A DNA stretch of 21,202 bases from Bacillota bacterium (GCA_023436245.1 JAEZJZ010000003.1:1-21202); one strand, 5' to 3'. Positions 6,651-14,570 are shown, counted from the stretch's first letter. Notes: generated from the letters alone by a model not told the origin. Numbers and translations: made by a program.

Positions 6651-9137
6651 TTACGAAAACGTCACCGTGTACGCTTCCCCGTCCGGATCAGCAGTTTGGA
6701 GTTTGAAGTAGATGCTGTGGCCTACCAAGTCACCCAGTGTAATGTCTGACCACGCCTCGCCTACGATACCGGATAGCGCTGTCTTGAACTCAGCCTTCCG
6801 CGCGTTATCAAGTGGGTTGTACCAAGGGCCAGTTGCACTAACACCGAGTAGATCAGGAAGGGGATCGTCCAGGTTCACCAGAGTAATCGCGGCAATCAGC
6901 GAGCTGAGGTTATTCTCTAGCTTCGTCAGCGGTTGATTCACAGTAGCGGTGATAACCCGTCCTGAGACGCTTGCAGTAACCCATCGAGCTGGGACCGAAG
7001 CGCCGCTTGCATCGCCAAGGACTACCGTGATTGTGGCGTTGGTTGTGCCAATAGTACAGTTCAGAGTGATTGTCTGACCAAGCAGAGCGCGTAAGGTCCC
7101 CAGACTGACATCTCCGTCGAAGGTGGTACCAGTCTGATTGAGGACGACGTCGATCAGAGCCTGATAGTCACCCATTAGCTGAGCGAGGGTGACCATGCCA
7201 TCAGTGGTTGTGAACTGCGTGAATCCTGATACGGGCTCATTTCGGACAATCACGCTATTTACCGTAATACTGCTCGCAGGAGAGGTCGTCACAGTCAAGG
7301 AGTCGACGTAGACGTTGTTTGGTACTCCTGAGAGTGTGAGCGTGTTTGTGGAACTATTGAAGGTGACCCCAGGGATCTCGCTGTTGCTTGGGGTCTTCAC
7401 AACTACTCCGGTAATGGATGGTGTTGTCGGTCCGGGATCCCCGCCACCGCTGTCGCCGCCACCGGTTGGGGGTGGTGGTGTAACTGTACCGGTCTGAGTG
7501 TCACCGTTATACTCGTACTCAGTACCCTCTGGAGCGGTGACTTCCTTGACATCAGACTTGGGATCTACCTTCACAACGACATCCTTGGCCCCCTCTTCGA
7601 CAGAAACCTTGTTGACCTTACCACCTGCAGCGACATCCACTGTACCAGCGGTGGTTTTCACCTCTGCCACCGTACCTGTAATCACTGTGTTTGAAGCAGG
7701 TGCTTTGTTCGTCACTGTTCCGGTGACGGTGCCTTGCAGGTTTGTGTTTGCACCGGTCGCCGACTCGCTGGTGGTCACGTTTGCCACGGTAGCCGTGGGG
7801 GCAACTGTCGTGGTGGCTTGCGGAGCGTTGACAGCGACAGTGCCGGTTACCTTGCCTTGTACGTTCGTGGTTGAGCCGGTTGCCGACACGCCCGTGGTCA
7901 CGTTGGCCACGGTGGCGGTCGAGGCCACGGTGGTGGTGGCATTGGGTGCGTTGTTGGCCAGAGTGCCTGTAACGTTACCCTGAATGTTCAGGGTCGATCC
8001 TTGGGCGGACTCAGTGGCCGTGACGTTGCTCGCAGTCGAACCTTCACCCATCTGCAGGTTGGTTTCTGAGGACGCGACGGTGACGTCGTTGACGTCTCCG
8101 ATAATCTCAACAGTTGCCCCTGCTGGGACGTTGATCACGATGTTCGGCCTGGCGTCGCTTGTGGACCCGCTGTTGTCCACGATACCGGGAGTTTGGAACT
8201 CTACCTCACCGGCGCTTGCTTCACCTTCTACGACCAAGCGGGTAGTCCCATCCGGATAGGTGATCTTCACCTTGGCCAGTTGGGTCTTGCCGCCAGCGTG
8301 AACGGAGTTGCTGCCGCCGCCAGCGACGATGGTGCGGCCCTCCACGACCACGTCAGTCAGGTAGACATCGCCGTCTCCTACGCCCTCCGTGATGTAGAGG
8401 TCACCTTTGACCACGGTGTTGCGCAGGGTGGTGCCCGACTTGCTGATGGTGGCGTTGCCGTTTAGGGTGCGGGTGCCCGTCTCAGGACCGAATGTGGTGG
8501 CCACATTCATGATTTCGCCGGCGCCGCGGCTCAAGATAGCGATCATCTCAGCACGGGTGATGGTGCTGTTCAGACGCAAGGTGTTGTTGGTGTAACCACC
8601 AAGGTAGCCACCCGCGACGATGGAGTTGACAATTGCACGCTCAGCTTCAGTCAGGTTGCCGACGTCGGTGAACCGTGCCAGGGCGTTCTCTGCCACCGGC
8701 TCAAGACGCAGGACAATATGTAGCATTTGGGCTGCTTCCAGACGACTGAGTGGTGTGTTGGGCTGGAAGGTAGCGCTGTCACCGGCAAGAGCATAACCAC
8801 GACCGATGGCCTTGGCGATGTCTGCACGGAACCAACTGCCCAGCTTCACATCGGTGAAGTTGATTTCGGCCTGTTTGGTGAAGCCGAAGCCCCGGTTGAC
8901 GAAGGCGATGAACTCAGCCTTGGTGATCGGCTGATTCGGACGGAAAGTGTTGCCTGCATAGCCACCAACCAACCCGAGGTTGTTCCACTGGTTGATCGGG
9001 CCAATTGCCCAGTGTTTGCTGCTGATATCGGTAAAGCTCTCGGGAGCAGCACTGGCCGGCTGGGCAGGGACGATCAAACCGATGGACAAGCAAATGACGG
9101 CGAGCCCGAGCAGAGCTTTGTGTAGAAATTTCTGCAT
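6651..9137 (-). CDS. S-layer homology domain surface protein with internal repeats
   Basis: An 828-residue exported protein. ATG 9137 is chosen because AAGGAG (9145-9150) sits 7 nt upstream and the protein then starts with a classic signal peptide (MQKFLHKALL..., AxA site near residue 30). Three SLH domains follow (about 34-86, 93-145, 155-209), each starting FTD and holding a TKAE/SRLE/TRAE-type motif; SLH domains bind pyruvylated secondary cell wall polysaccharide. Residues about 220-550 are Thr/Val/Gly-rich and probably beta-structured, with 41-residue repeats at about 380-499. A Pro/Gly linker (about 550-573) leads to an unrecognised C-terminal beta-rich domain that ends the protein. It is probably an S-layer or S-layer-associated protein. 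No sortase motif or membrane anchor is seen. It has its own terminator. Confidence 0.92.
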   Translation of the reverse strand: MQKFLHKALLGLAVICLSIGLIVPAQPASAAPESFTDISSKHWAIGPINQWNNLGLVGGYAGNTFRPNQPITKAEFIAFVNRGFGFTKQAEINFTDVKLGSWFRADIAKAIGRGYALAGDSATFQPNTPLSRLEAAQMLHIVLRLEPVAENALARFTDVGNLTEAERAIVNSIVAGGYLGGYTNNTLRLNSTITRAEMIAILSRGAGEIMNVATTFGPETGTRTLNGNATISKSGTTLRNTVVKGDLYITEGVGDGDVYLTDVVVEGRTIVAGGGSNSVHAGGKTQLAKVKITYPDGTTRLVVEGEASAGEVEFQTPGIVDNSGSTSDARPNIVINVPAGATVEIIGDVNDVTVASSETNLQMGEGSTASNVTATESAQGSTLNIQGNVTGTLANNAPNATTTVASTATVANVTTGVSATGSTTNVQGKVTGTVAVNAPQATTTVAPTATVANVTTSESATGANTNLQGTVTGTVTNKAPASNTVITGTVAEVKTTAGTVDVAAGGKVNKVSVEEGAKDVVVKVDPKSDVKEVTAPEGTEYEYNGDTQTGTVTPPPPTGGGDSGGGDPGPTTPSITGVVVKTPSNSEIPGVTFNSSTNTLTLSGVPNNVYVDSLTVTTSPASSITVNSVIVRNEPVSGFTQFTTTDGMVTLAQLMGDYQALIDVVLNQTGTTFDGDVSLGTLRALLGQTITLNCTIGTTNATITVVLGDASGASVPARWVTASVSGRVITATVNQPLTKLENNLSSLIAAITLVNLDDPLPDLLGVSATGPWYNPLDNARKAEFKTALSGIVGEAWSDITLGDLVGHSIYFKLQTADPDGEAYTVTFS
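7641..8000 (-). repeat. 41-residue tandem repeats in the SLH protein
   Basis: Two full 123-bp units (7878-8000 and 7755-7877) and a shorter diverged third (about 7641-7754) encode a pattern of (S/N)TxxNxQGxVTGT, then (N)AP, then ATTTVA.TATVANVTT. A weaker half unit (NVTATESAQ) precedes them. The periodic, Val/Thr-rich, loop-punctuated pattern suggests coils of a beta-solenoid; that is inference. Confidence 0.8.
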
Positions 9138-9416
9138 ACCTGCACTCCTTTCTAGACTAAACAATGTCTGGTCAGCAACCAAGATCAGGCTTCGCCTCAC
9201 ACCTCCCCAGCCTGCGTAACGACCGCCAGCTCAGCGATCGAGTTAGCAATAAGTGCTATTCTGCAAAGTTCGCCGTTAGCACTCGAAATCCTTCGAAAAT
9301 CGCGACAGATTTCCACAAACATCCCAATATAATCGGGCTTAATGCGCTAGCGCGTGATGGCGCTCACCCCGTGGGCGAAGTGCGCCCCCAAACCAGATGA
9401 TTCCAATATGGTTAAA

Positions 9417-9450
9417 GGGGCAGGAAAGGCTGTCCCTGTGCCGAAGGTTA
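9417..9450 (+). promoter_or_regulatory. GCAGGA leader element, copy a
   Basis: A hairpin with arms GGGGCAG (9417-9423) and CTGTCCC (9430-9436, one G-U pair) and loop GAAAGG, followed by GTGCCGAAGG. It starts about 64 nt before the start codon of the next gene. The same pattern of GCAGGA in a small hairpin followed by a GAA-containing segment occurs at three other gene starts in this window. Function unknown. Confidence 0.5.
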
Positions 9451-9459
9451 TGGTATAAC
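9451..9459 (+). promoter_or_regulatory. Candidate extended -10 promoter for the 9484 gene
   Basis: TGGTATAAC gives an extended -10 (TGn plus TATAAC). The bases at the -35 position (TGTCCC) fit poorly and overlap the GCAGGA hairpin. Transcription would start about 15-20 nt before the start codon, which would leave the hairpin outside the mRNA. Confidence 0.35.
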
Positions 9460-9483
9460 TCAAGAAATGCTCTTTGGAGGCGC

Positions 9484-10140
9484 ATGTCTGTGCAAGGTAG
9501 GCTTAGCTATCGTACGGGGGTAAGACGCTGGCTGGATTCGGACCGCACGGCAGCGATGGCAGCTTTTCAGGACGGGCTCACTTCTGCCGATCAATGCTAT
9601 CGCTCCCTTTGCCAAGGCTTTATGCACTTTCTCACGGCCGATGACGGAGAAGGTCTGTCGGCGACGCTGCGGGAGTTTGCCAATGCAGACCTCGCTGGCG
9701 GGTCGGACTTTTCCATGTTGTTCGTCGTTGGCTACGCTGCCTGGAAACTGACTGAATCGGAGTCAATTACCGATGAGGCGACCAGGGCGGTGCTGCTGTT
9801 CTTGGCCCAGCGCTCGCTGTACGCTGTGCAGGTCGAGATGCCTCGTCCCTTGCTGCAATCGCTGGAGCGCCAGTATGAACTGGTACTTGCGCATCTGACT
9901 GACTTACTGGATTACCAATTGCGACAGATGCGTCATCGTTCAGTGCTGGTGGACACACTGCTAGACCGGTTATCATATCCCGACTGCAATCTTTCCTCGC
10001 TGGTTCGGGAACTGGGCATAGAGCAGGCGACCGAACACCTCTGCCTGATGGATCGGCTGTTGGTAGCGGGCGCTTTCTTAGCCCGTCGGCTCGCTGCCGG
10101 CGAACCGACCGACCTGGCTGGAATGCTGGCTGCTACATAA
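9484..10140 (+). CDS. Hypothetical helical cytoplasmic protein
   Basis: A 218-residue protein I do not recognise. It has no signal peptide or membrane segment and is predicted mostly helical, beginning MSVQGRLSYR. The C-terminal half has regularly spaced Leu/Arg helices (QRSLYAVQVEMPRPLLQSL, LLDRLSYPDCNLSSLVREL). A GGAGG at 9476-9480 sits only 3 nt before ATG 9484 but 9 nt before GTG 9490, so the start may be two codons later. The open frame extends upstream to 9397, but that stretch is the intergenic leader. It is followed by a terminator and stands alone as a transcription unit. Confidence 0.7.
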   Translation: MSVQGRLSYRTGVRRWLDSDRTAAMAAFQDGLTSADQCYRSLCQGFMHFLTADDGEGLSATLREFANADLAGGSDFSMLFVVGYAAWKLTESESITDEATRAVLLFLAQRSLYAVQVEMPRPLLQSLERQYELVLAHLTDLLDYQLRQMRHRSVLVDTLLDRLSYPDCNLSSLVRELGIEQATEHLCLMDRLLVAGAFLARRLAAGEPTDLAGMLAAT

Positions 10141-10182
10141 GTCACTTGTTGACAGTAGATGCCGCGCGCTGCTCTTGATTTT

Positions 10183-10217
10183 ACCCGCGATCCGGCTTCG
10201 GCTCGCGGGTTTGTTTT
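10183..10217 (+). terminator. Intrinsic terminator after the 9484 gene
   Basis: An 8-bp stem, ACCCGCGA (10183-10190) with TCGCGGGT (10203-10210), an inner CCG/CGG extension, then TTGTTTT. Confidence 0.85.
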
Positions 10218-10270
10218 GCTCTTGCACCTCTGTCTCCGCAGCTTGGTGTGCGTGTCGATTGGGCGATTTG

Positions 10271-10299
10271 TGGACAAGTCATCACCTTCAGGGTAGACT
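10271..10299 (+). promoter_or_regulatory. Candidate sigma-A-type promoter for the 10332 gene
   Basis: TGGACA (10271-10276), a 17-bp spacer, then TAGACT (10294-10299). It lies between the preceding terminator and the start codon at 10332, giving a leader of about 25 nt. Confidence 0.5.
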
Positions 10300-10331
10300 G
10301 ATGAGAGAATACCTAGGGTTGGAGGACATGA

Positions 10332-11489
10332 ATGGACAAGACTATTGGCGAGGTTCTTCACGAACTGATGGATTTTGAGCCGGCGACCGATGAGTGGGAG
10401 CAGGCCGGCTTTGATCGCGAGATGTTGGCTGATCCCAGCCTGGAATATCAACTGAACCGTCTGACCAAGCAAGAGCTCGATCAGATCCGGCAGTACCTGC
10501 AGGTGAAGCGGGCCAGCTCTCTGCGCAAACAGGAGTTGGCGACCGTACTGGCCCAAGCAATTAAGCTGAAGGCGCCGCTGATGCTGCGGGTGATTGATGA
10601 GATCACCTACGATTACCTGTTGGAGTTGGTGGAAAACCGTGGTCTGCTGCGCAAGGCCAATGAGGTTTTTCTCGGCACGCTGCTCTTTCTGCAACAGGCA
10701 GGATTGGCTTTCACGGGAGAGATGAGTGGAGTTGGTCCGGTGCTGGTGATGCCGCGCGAGGTGATGGATGTGTTGGCGCCGCTGCTGCGGCAGGACAACG
10801 CACGGCAACTGGCGCGCGAGACGCAGAAGGGCTTGATGGCCATGCGCGGACTACTGGCGCATTATGGCATTCTGGAAGCAACGCAGGTGTCCCAAGTGTT
10901 GCAGGGCATGGGTTACGAAGTCCCATCCGAACGCTTTGCCGGCATGGTTTTCGGCGCCGGTTTGGCCAACGGGTATTTTGACCTTCACCAAGGCTATCTC
11001 ACTGATAAGCGTCTGGTTGAGCGCCAAAGCCTGATTGAGGAGCAAGCCGGCCGAACTCAGATCGGCTACTATCCGCTATCGTTGAAGAAAGCCATTGCGA
11101 TGGGCGAGCAGCTCTATCTCGACTGGACCGAAGAGCATCGCGACCTCTTTGACTATCTGCAGGATGAGGGTGGCCTGGATGATGAGGAGATTTCTGAAGC
11201 GGTAGCCTTTCTGCTATTTGCGATGAACAATAGATTGGCCTCCCCGATGCTGCTGAGCGAGTTGGCGCGCATGGGTGTTCCTGTTGGCGGATACCGTGAG
11301 GCAGCGGAGATTTTGACTCTGGTCGAAGCGGCTCGCAGGAAGACTCGCCTCTGGGGGACGAAGGGGTACACCCCTCTGGAGGCGGAAGAGTTGGAGCGGC
11401 GACCGCGGTTGCAGGTTTTGGTGAATGACAGTGACCGCAGCAGGCCTAAACTGGGTAAGGGCAAGGACAGCAGTCAGAGTCGCGACTAG
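10332..11489 (+). CDS. Hypothetical protein with SAP/Rho-N-like N-terminal helix pair
   Basis: A 385-residue soluble protein. ATG 10332 has GGAGG at 10321-10325, 6 nt upstream. Residues about 44-78 (LTKQELDQIRQYL..., LRKQELATVLAQAI) resemble the helix-extended-helix of SAP or Rho N-terminal domains, which bind nucleic acid in some proteins; the match is by eye and weak. The rest is helical with no recognised motif. The C-terminus is basic and charged (RSRPKLGKGKDSSQSRD). No membrane segment or signal peptide. It appears monocistronic, with a promoter and a large hairpin on either side. Confidence 0.75.
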   Translation: MDKTIGEVLHELMDFEPATDEWEQAGFDREMLADPSLEYQLNRLTKQELDQIRQYLQVKRASSLRKQELATVLAQAIKLKAPLMLRVIDEITYDYLLELVENRGLLRKANEVFLGTLLFLQQAGLAFTGEMSGVGPVLVMPREVMDVLAPLLRQDNARQLARETQKGLMAMRGLLAHYGILEATQVSQVLQGMGYEVPSERFAGMVFGAGLANGYFDLHQGYLTDKRLVERQSLIEEQAGRTQIGYYPLSLKKAIAMGEQLYLDWTEEHRDLFDYLQDEGGLDDEEISEAVAFLLFAMNNRLASPMLLSELARMGVPVGGYREAAEILTLVEAARRKTRLWGTKGYTPLEAEELERRPRLQVLVNDSDRSRPKLGKGKDSSQSRD

Positions 11490-11521
11490 GCACAAGGTTT
11501 GCTTCGACCCGGAGCATTCTG

Positions 11522-11596
11522 GGCCGCAACAAGTGCGATCCCCGTTTCCGATTGAAAACGGCGTGGTTGCGCGCTTGTTGCGGCCATTCCGTTTTG
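11522..11596 (+). terminator. Long hairpin, probable terminator of the 10332 gene
   Basis: A perfect 12-bp stem (GGCCGCAACAAG 11522-11533 with CTTGTTGCGGCC 11574-11585) encloses an imperfect inner stem around CCGTTT/AAAACGG. The sequence then runs ATTCCGTTTTGTGG. It lies 33 nt past the stop. The stem is longer than a usual terminator, so a small mobile or repetitive palindrome is also possible. Confidence 0.6.
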
Positions 11597-11640
11597 TGGT
11601 GTTCATTTCTTCTTACTCTGCACCCCCGAAAACGGTCCTA

Positions 11641-11681
11641 CCCCTACGAATAAGCTGTCGAACGACAAATTGTAGGGGAGG
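11641..11681 (+). promoter_or_regulatory. Leader hairpin overlapping the ribosome binding site of the DUF5667-like gene
   Basis: CCCCTAC (11641-11647) can pair with GTAGGGG (11672-11678), and an inner TGTCG/CGACA stem (11656-11660, 11663-11667) stacks inside. The 3' arm overlaps the GGGGAGG ribosome binding site (11675-11681), so folding would hide part of it. Whether this controls translation is inference. Confidence 0.45.
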
Positions 11682-11691
11682 ATGCGTAGAA

Positions 11692-12849
11692 GTGAAGAAA
11701 TTGATGGCGAGTCTCTTGAGCGTGGTGTTGGTGCTCAGTTTGTCTGCCCCTTTGGCGCTGGCTGAGGAACCAACAGGTGAAGCTCCGGTAGTGGTTGAAG
11801 CCGGTGCAGAGACCGGAACCAGCACCGAGACTGAAACAGGCACAGAGATAGGTACCGTGACCGAGGAGACGGAAACCGAGACTGACGAAGCAACGGGCGA
11901 CGAAGCAGAGACCGATACTGATGTCGCTGCTCCGGGGGCGGAAGCTGGAGTCACGCCGGATAGCTGGTTTTACAGTTTTGATCGGGCAATGGAGCAAGTG
12001 CAGCTCTTTCTGGCGCAGGGTGAGGTAGCCAAGACCGCCCTGCTGGAGAAGTTGGCCGCCGAGCGCTTGGCTGAAGCCGAGCAGATGCTAGGCGCTGAGC
12101 AGCAGGAACTGGCGCAGCAGATGCTGAACGAGTTCGCTGCTACACTTCGGGCGATCACTGAGAACTTGGAAGCAGCGAGTCTCAACACAGACTCGACTGA
12201 GGATGACGAGCAGTTGGTTGCGCTAATTGGTTCTATGCAGGCGTTGCGCGAGGGTTTTCAGCTACGGGTGGAGGAGATCATGCAGCAGCTGGATGAGTCA
12301 TTGGCGGCGGATCCCACCGAGGCCATTGACGAGGCCGAGGACACGGCTGATGCCGTTGATCAGCTGAAAAGTGCAGAGGAGTCCAAGCTGACGACCGCCA
12401 TCGTGAACGTCTACGGCTTGGATGAGGATATTTTTGCCCAGCTGTCTGAGGCTGGATTGAACTTCGGTCAATCGAAGATGATTGCCATTCTGATGGGCCG
12501 AGTCAATCAGAATAAGGCAGAGGGTGGAGAACTGATGACCGTGGAAGATGCGGTGGCTGTCTATAAGAAGGGCTGGGGCCAACTGAAGAAGGAATATGGC
12601 TTGAAGTCCGGCGAGCTGGGATTGGCCATCGGACAAATCTTGAAGCAGAGCAAGGCAGTCCCTGTGGAGAACGAAGACGAGGACGACGATGATGCGGATG
12701 AACAGGCTGCAGGAGCGGGCGAAGCTCAGGAGAGGGAGCAGAACACTCTGCGGGTGACCACCAAATCCTCTCTAGAGGTCAAGACGCAACATCATAGGGA
12801 TGAAAAGGGCAATCGTGGCAACGGTCAGGCTAAGGGGAAGAACAAGTAG
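11692..12849 (+). CDS. Secreted DUF5667-like protein with Thr/Glu-rich linker
   Basis: A 385-residue protein. GTG 11692 is chosen because GGGGAGG lies 10 nt upstream and a good signal peptide follows (MKKLMASLLSVVLVLSLS, cleavage near ALA-EE at 24). A low-complexity Thr/Glu/Gly linker (about 27-80) precedes a helical region starting TPDSWFYSFDRAMEQVQLF. Together with LAAERLAEAEQML this resembles DUF5667, found in exported Bacillota and actinobacterial proteins of unknown function. The middle is helical; the C-terminus has an acidic run (ENEDEDDDDADEQ) and then a basic tail (GNRGNGQAKGKNK). It is probably secreted or surface-associated. The frame is open upstream to 11425, but that part overlaps the previous gene and has no start signal. 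Confidence 0.8.
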   Translation: MKKLMASLLSVVLVLSLSAPLALAEEPTGEAPVVVEAGAETGTSTETETGTEIGTVTEETETETDEATGDEAETDTDVAAPGAEAGVTPDSWFYSFDRAMEQVQLFLAQGEVAKTALLEKLAAERLAEAEQMLGAEQQELAQQMLNEFAATLRAITENLEAASLNTDSTEDDEQLVALIGSMQALREGFQLRVEEIMQQLDESLAADPTEAIDEAEDTADAVDQLKSAEESKLTTAIVNVYGLDEDIFAQLSEAGLNFGQSKMIAILMGRVNQNKAEGGELMTVEDAVAVYKKGWGQLKKEYGLKSGELGLAIGQILKQSKAVPVENEDEDDDDADEQAAGAGEAQEREQNTLRVTTKSSLEVKTQHHRDEKGNRGNGQAKGKNK

Positions 12850-12865
12850 ACCGATTAAGCAAGCA

Positions 12866-12904
12866 GGACACCGGGAAGGCCGAGGCCTTTCCGGTGTCCT
12901 TTTG
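12866..12904 (+). terminator. Strong intrinsic terminator after the DUF5667-like gene
   Basis: A near-perfect stem of about 15 bp (from GGACACCGG at 12866 to CCGGTGTCC ending 12899) with a tiny loop, followed by TTTTGTG. It lies 16 nt after the stop codon. Confidence 0.92.
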
Positions 12905-12916
12905 TGTGCATAGGTC

Positions 12917-12936
12917 GGGCTCCATACATGGAGCCC
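12917..12936. repeat. REP-like 20-nt palindrome, CTCCAT type
   Basis: GGGCTCCAT and ATGGAGCCC flank AC. It is followed by CCTACGGG, the reverse of the CGTAGGGG that precedes the other palindrome type, so both belong to one family of intergenic palindromes with different cores. Confidence 0.75.
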
Positions 12937-12980
12937 CTACGGGAGAGAGTGGCGCGACCTACGGGAAAGAGTGGCGCGAC
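12937..12980. repeat. Two 22-bp tandem repeats between palindromes
   Basis: The unit CTACGGGAGAGAGTGGCGCG (plus AC) at 12937-12958 is repeated at 12959-12980 with a single G-to-A change. Non-coding spacer between convergent genes. Confidence 0.9.
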
Positions 12981-12996
12981 GTGAGCTCCCCAGTTG

Positions 12997-13022
12997 CGTA
13001 GGGGTCGCATGCATGCGACCCG
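12997..13022. repeat. REP-like 26-nt element, CGCATG type, copy 1
   Basis: CGTAGG followed by the perfect 20-nt palindrome GGGTCGCATGCATGCGACCC (13002-13021). An identical 26-nt element occurs at 19522-19547. Dispersed intergenic copies of a palindrome with a fixed flank are typical of REP-like elements. Confidence 0.85.
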
Positions 13023-13061
13023 CTTATCGTGTAATCATGCCCGGCATGGTGCGATTGCACG

Positions 13062-14570
13062 TTACCGGTGATTTAGGTCGGCGATCAAGGCTTGGGCGTT
13101 CAGGCGGGCACCGGTGGCCGTCTCAATTTTCTCCATCCAGGGCACGAGTGCGCCAGGCGCGATGTAGTGTTTGATCACGAAATCGTAGGCCAGCTTGGAC
13201 TGGTAGAGCGATCCATAGGTGCGCTCCAGGTGTGCATGGACCTGGCTGGACATCACGTCAGCCAGCACGTAGTTCTGCCAATAAACGGGGTAGTTGACGT
13301 ACCAGGCATTGGCCGCCCAACGGGGGGTGCTGTCCTCGCGGCCGCCCTGGATCGATGCATCGATGCACCCGAACAGTTGGTCCAGATCCTGGTCAGGGCA
13401 CTTGTACGTTTCGTACTCGAACAGGCAGAAGGCGGTACGTTGGCGCAGATAGAAGAACCAGGGGCCAAGACTGCCCGCTTGGGCTTTGGCTATCTCTGTG
13501 TCGGAAAGGCCCATCTGGCGCATCCAGGCGGCGTGATGGCTGATGTAACCGAAGACTTCCGCCAGACCCTCCGTGAAGATGCCGGATTCGCGACGCAGAA
13601 CCATGCTATCCACAGCTTTCAGTGCGGAATGCAGGGCGTGGCCGAGTTCGTGGAACGCCGTCTTGTAGTAGGCATAACCATCGGTCGGATTGCCCAGAAT
13701 GCGGATATCCTTGCGTCCCAGGCCCATGGTCAGGCCGTTGTAGGGAATGTCAATCCAGTGATGACTGATGCCCAGTTGCTTGAGGTCGATGTCCATTGTC
13801 CGACACCAGTTCTCCAGAGCCGGCAGTAGTCCTGATTTCGGGAAATACTGATTAGGAACCTCGCCGGACTGCTCGAGGATGAACTGAATGTCCCAGGGTT
13901 CCACGCTATCCAAACCGAGTCGCGCCGCGCCGCTTTGCAGCAGTGACTGATATGTCTCCTCTGTGGATGCAGTCAACTCTCGCAGAATCGCCTCAACCTC
14001 TGTCGTCTCCATGCCGTTTAGGTGGAGAGACATGTCCACGTAGTTGGCGAAGCCGGCTTCGCGAGCAGCTGCGTTACGCAGTTTGAACAGCTGCAGCATG
14101 TCCGCTTCCAGCGCTCTGGATAACTCCGCATAAGACAACCATGCTGCTTTGCGAACAGCGCGATCGGGGTTTGAGCGCACCATGCCGCGGATGGTACCGA
14201 GGTCATAATGTTCGCCGTTCACCTCGTAGTGGTGGGCAATGATCTTGTCGCCGATGATGCGAGTGAGTTGCATGATCTCATCGCGCGCAGTCACTTGTGC
14301 TGCCAACAGGTTATTGCTCCAGGCTGATAGTCTCTTGGCCAGCACTGGTTCGCTCACTTTGTCTACCCAGGCGTTGATCAAGTCTGTCAAGGATTTGTCC
14401 AGCATGATCGCGGCACGTTGCTTTTCCAGTTCGGCCATGGCCGGATTCGGTTGTTTGTCCACAAACTTCTGGAAACTCATTGACGCGATTTGGTTGCTCA
14501 GCGATTCCACTTCCGCTTCCAGTTGATCGAAGTAGGACTTGAGCTCAGCCTCACTGTTAACAGATCGCAA
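13062..14570 (-). CDS. M3 family oligoendopeptidase
   Basis: A 502-residue cytoplasmic zinc metallopeptidase. The HExxH motif (FHELGH, residues 307-311) supplies two His ligands and the catalytic Glu308; Glu334 in GIFTEGLAEVF is at the spacing expected for the third ligand. The N-terminal helical region and the NAAAREAGFANYVDM segment fit the PepF/M3 lineage, which cleaves short peptides. It is shorter than typical PepF (about 560-600). The start is TTG 14570, supported by GGAGGAGGGAG ending 4 nt upstream; no ATG or GTG is nearby in frame. A GCAGGA leader element lies about 65 nt upstream. Monocistronic, convergent with the DUF5667-like gene. Confidence 0.9.
   Translation of the reverse strand: MRSVNSEAELKSYFDQLEAEVESLSNQIASMSFQKFVDKQPNPAMAELEKQRAAIMLDKSLTDLINAWVDKVSEPVLAKRLSAWSNNLLAAQVTARDEIMQLTRIIGDKIIAHHYEVNGEHYDLGTIRGMVRSNPDRAVRKAAWLSYAELSRALEADMLQLFKLRNAAAREAGFANYVDMSLHLNGMETTEVEAILRELTASTEETYQSLLQSGAARLGLDSVEPWDIQFILEQSGEVPNQYFPKSGLLPALENWCRTMDIDLKQLGISHHWIDIPYNGLTMGLGRKDIRILGNPTDGYAYYKTAFHELGHALHSALKAVDSMVLRRESGIFTEGLAEVFGYISHHAAWMRQMGLSDTEIAKAQAGSLGPWFFYLRQRTAFCLFEYETYKCPDQDLDQLFGCIDASIQGGREDSTPRWAANAWYVNYPVYWQNYVLADVMSSQVHAHLERTYGSLYQSKLAYDFVIKHYIAPGALVPWMEKIETATGARLNAQALIADLNHR

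Larger units (their letters stand above)
9138..9483. other. Divergent intergenic region between SLH gene and hypothetical gene
   Basis: 346 bases with no convincing gene. It holds the SLH ribosome binding site (9145-9150); inverted repeats TAGCA/TGCTA and AGTGCTA/TAGCACT near 9263-9303; a TATAAT at 9328-9333 (+) without a clear -35; the perfect palindrome GCGCTAGCGC at 9344-9353; a GCAGGA leader element (9417-9450); and an extended -10 at 9451-9459. I found no convincing promoter for the SLH gene, which may have a long structured leader. Confidence 0.6.

Noticed and set aside
9397..9483. N-terminal extension of the 9484 gene
   Set aside because: The added codons cover the GCAGGA hairpin and the candidate -10; ATG 9484 or GTG 9490 follows GGAGG.
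10148..10175. Promoter with TTGACA near 10149
   Set aside because: No -10-like hexamer occurs at 16-18 bp, and a terminator follows directly.
13092..13829. Open frame of 245 codons antisense to the M3 peptidase
   Set aside because: It lies within a peptidase with an intact HExxH; no independent gene signals were found.
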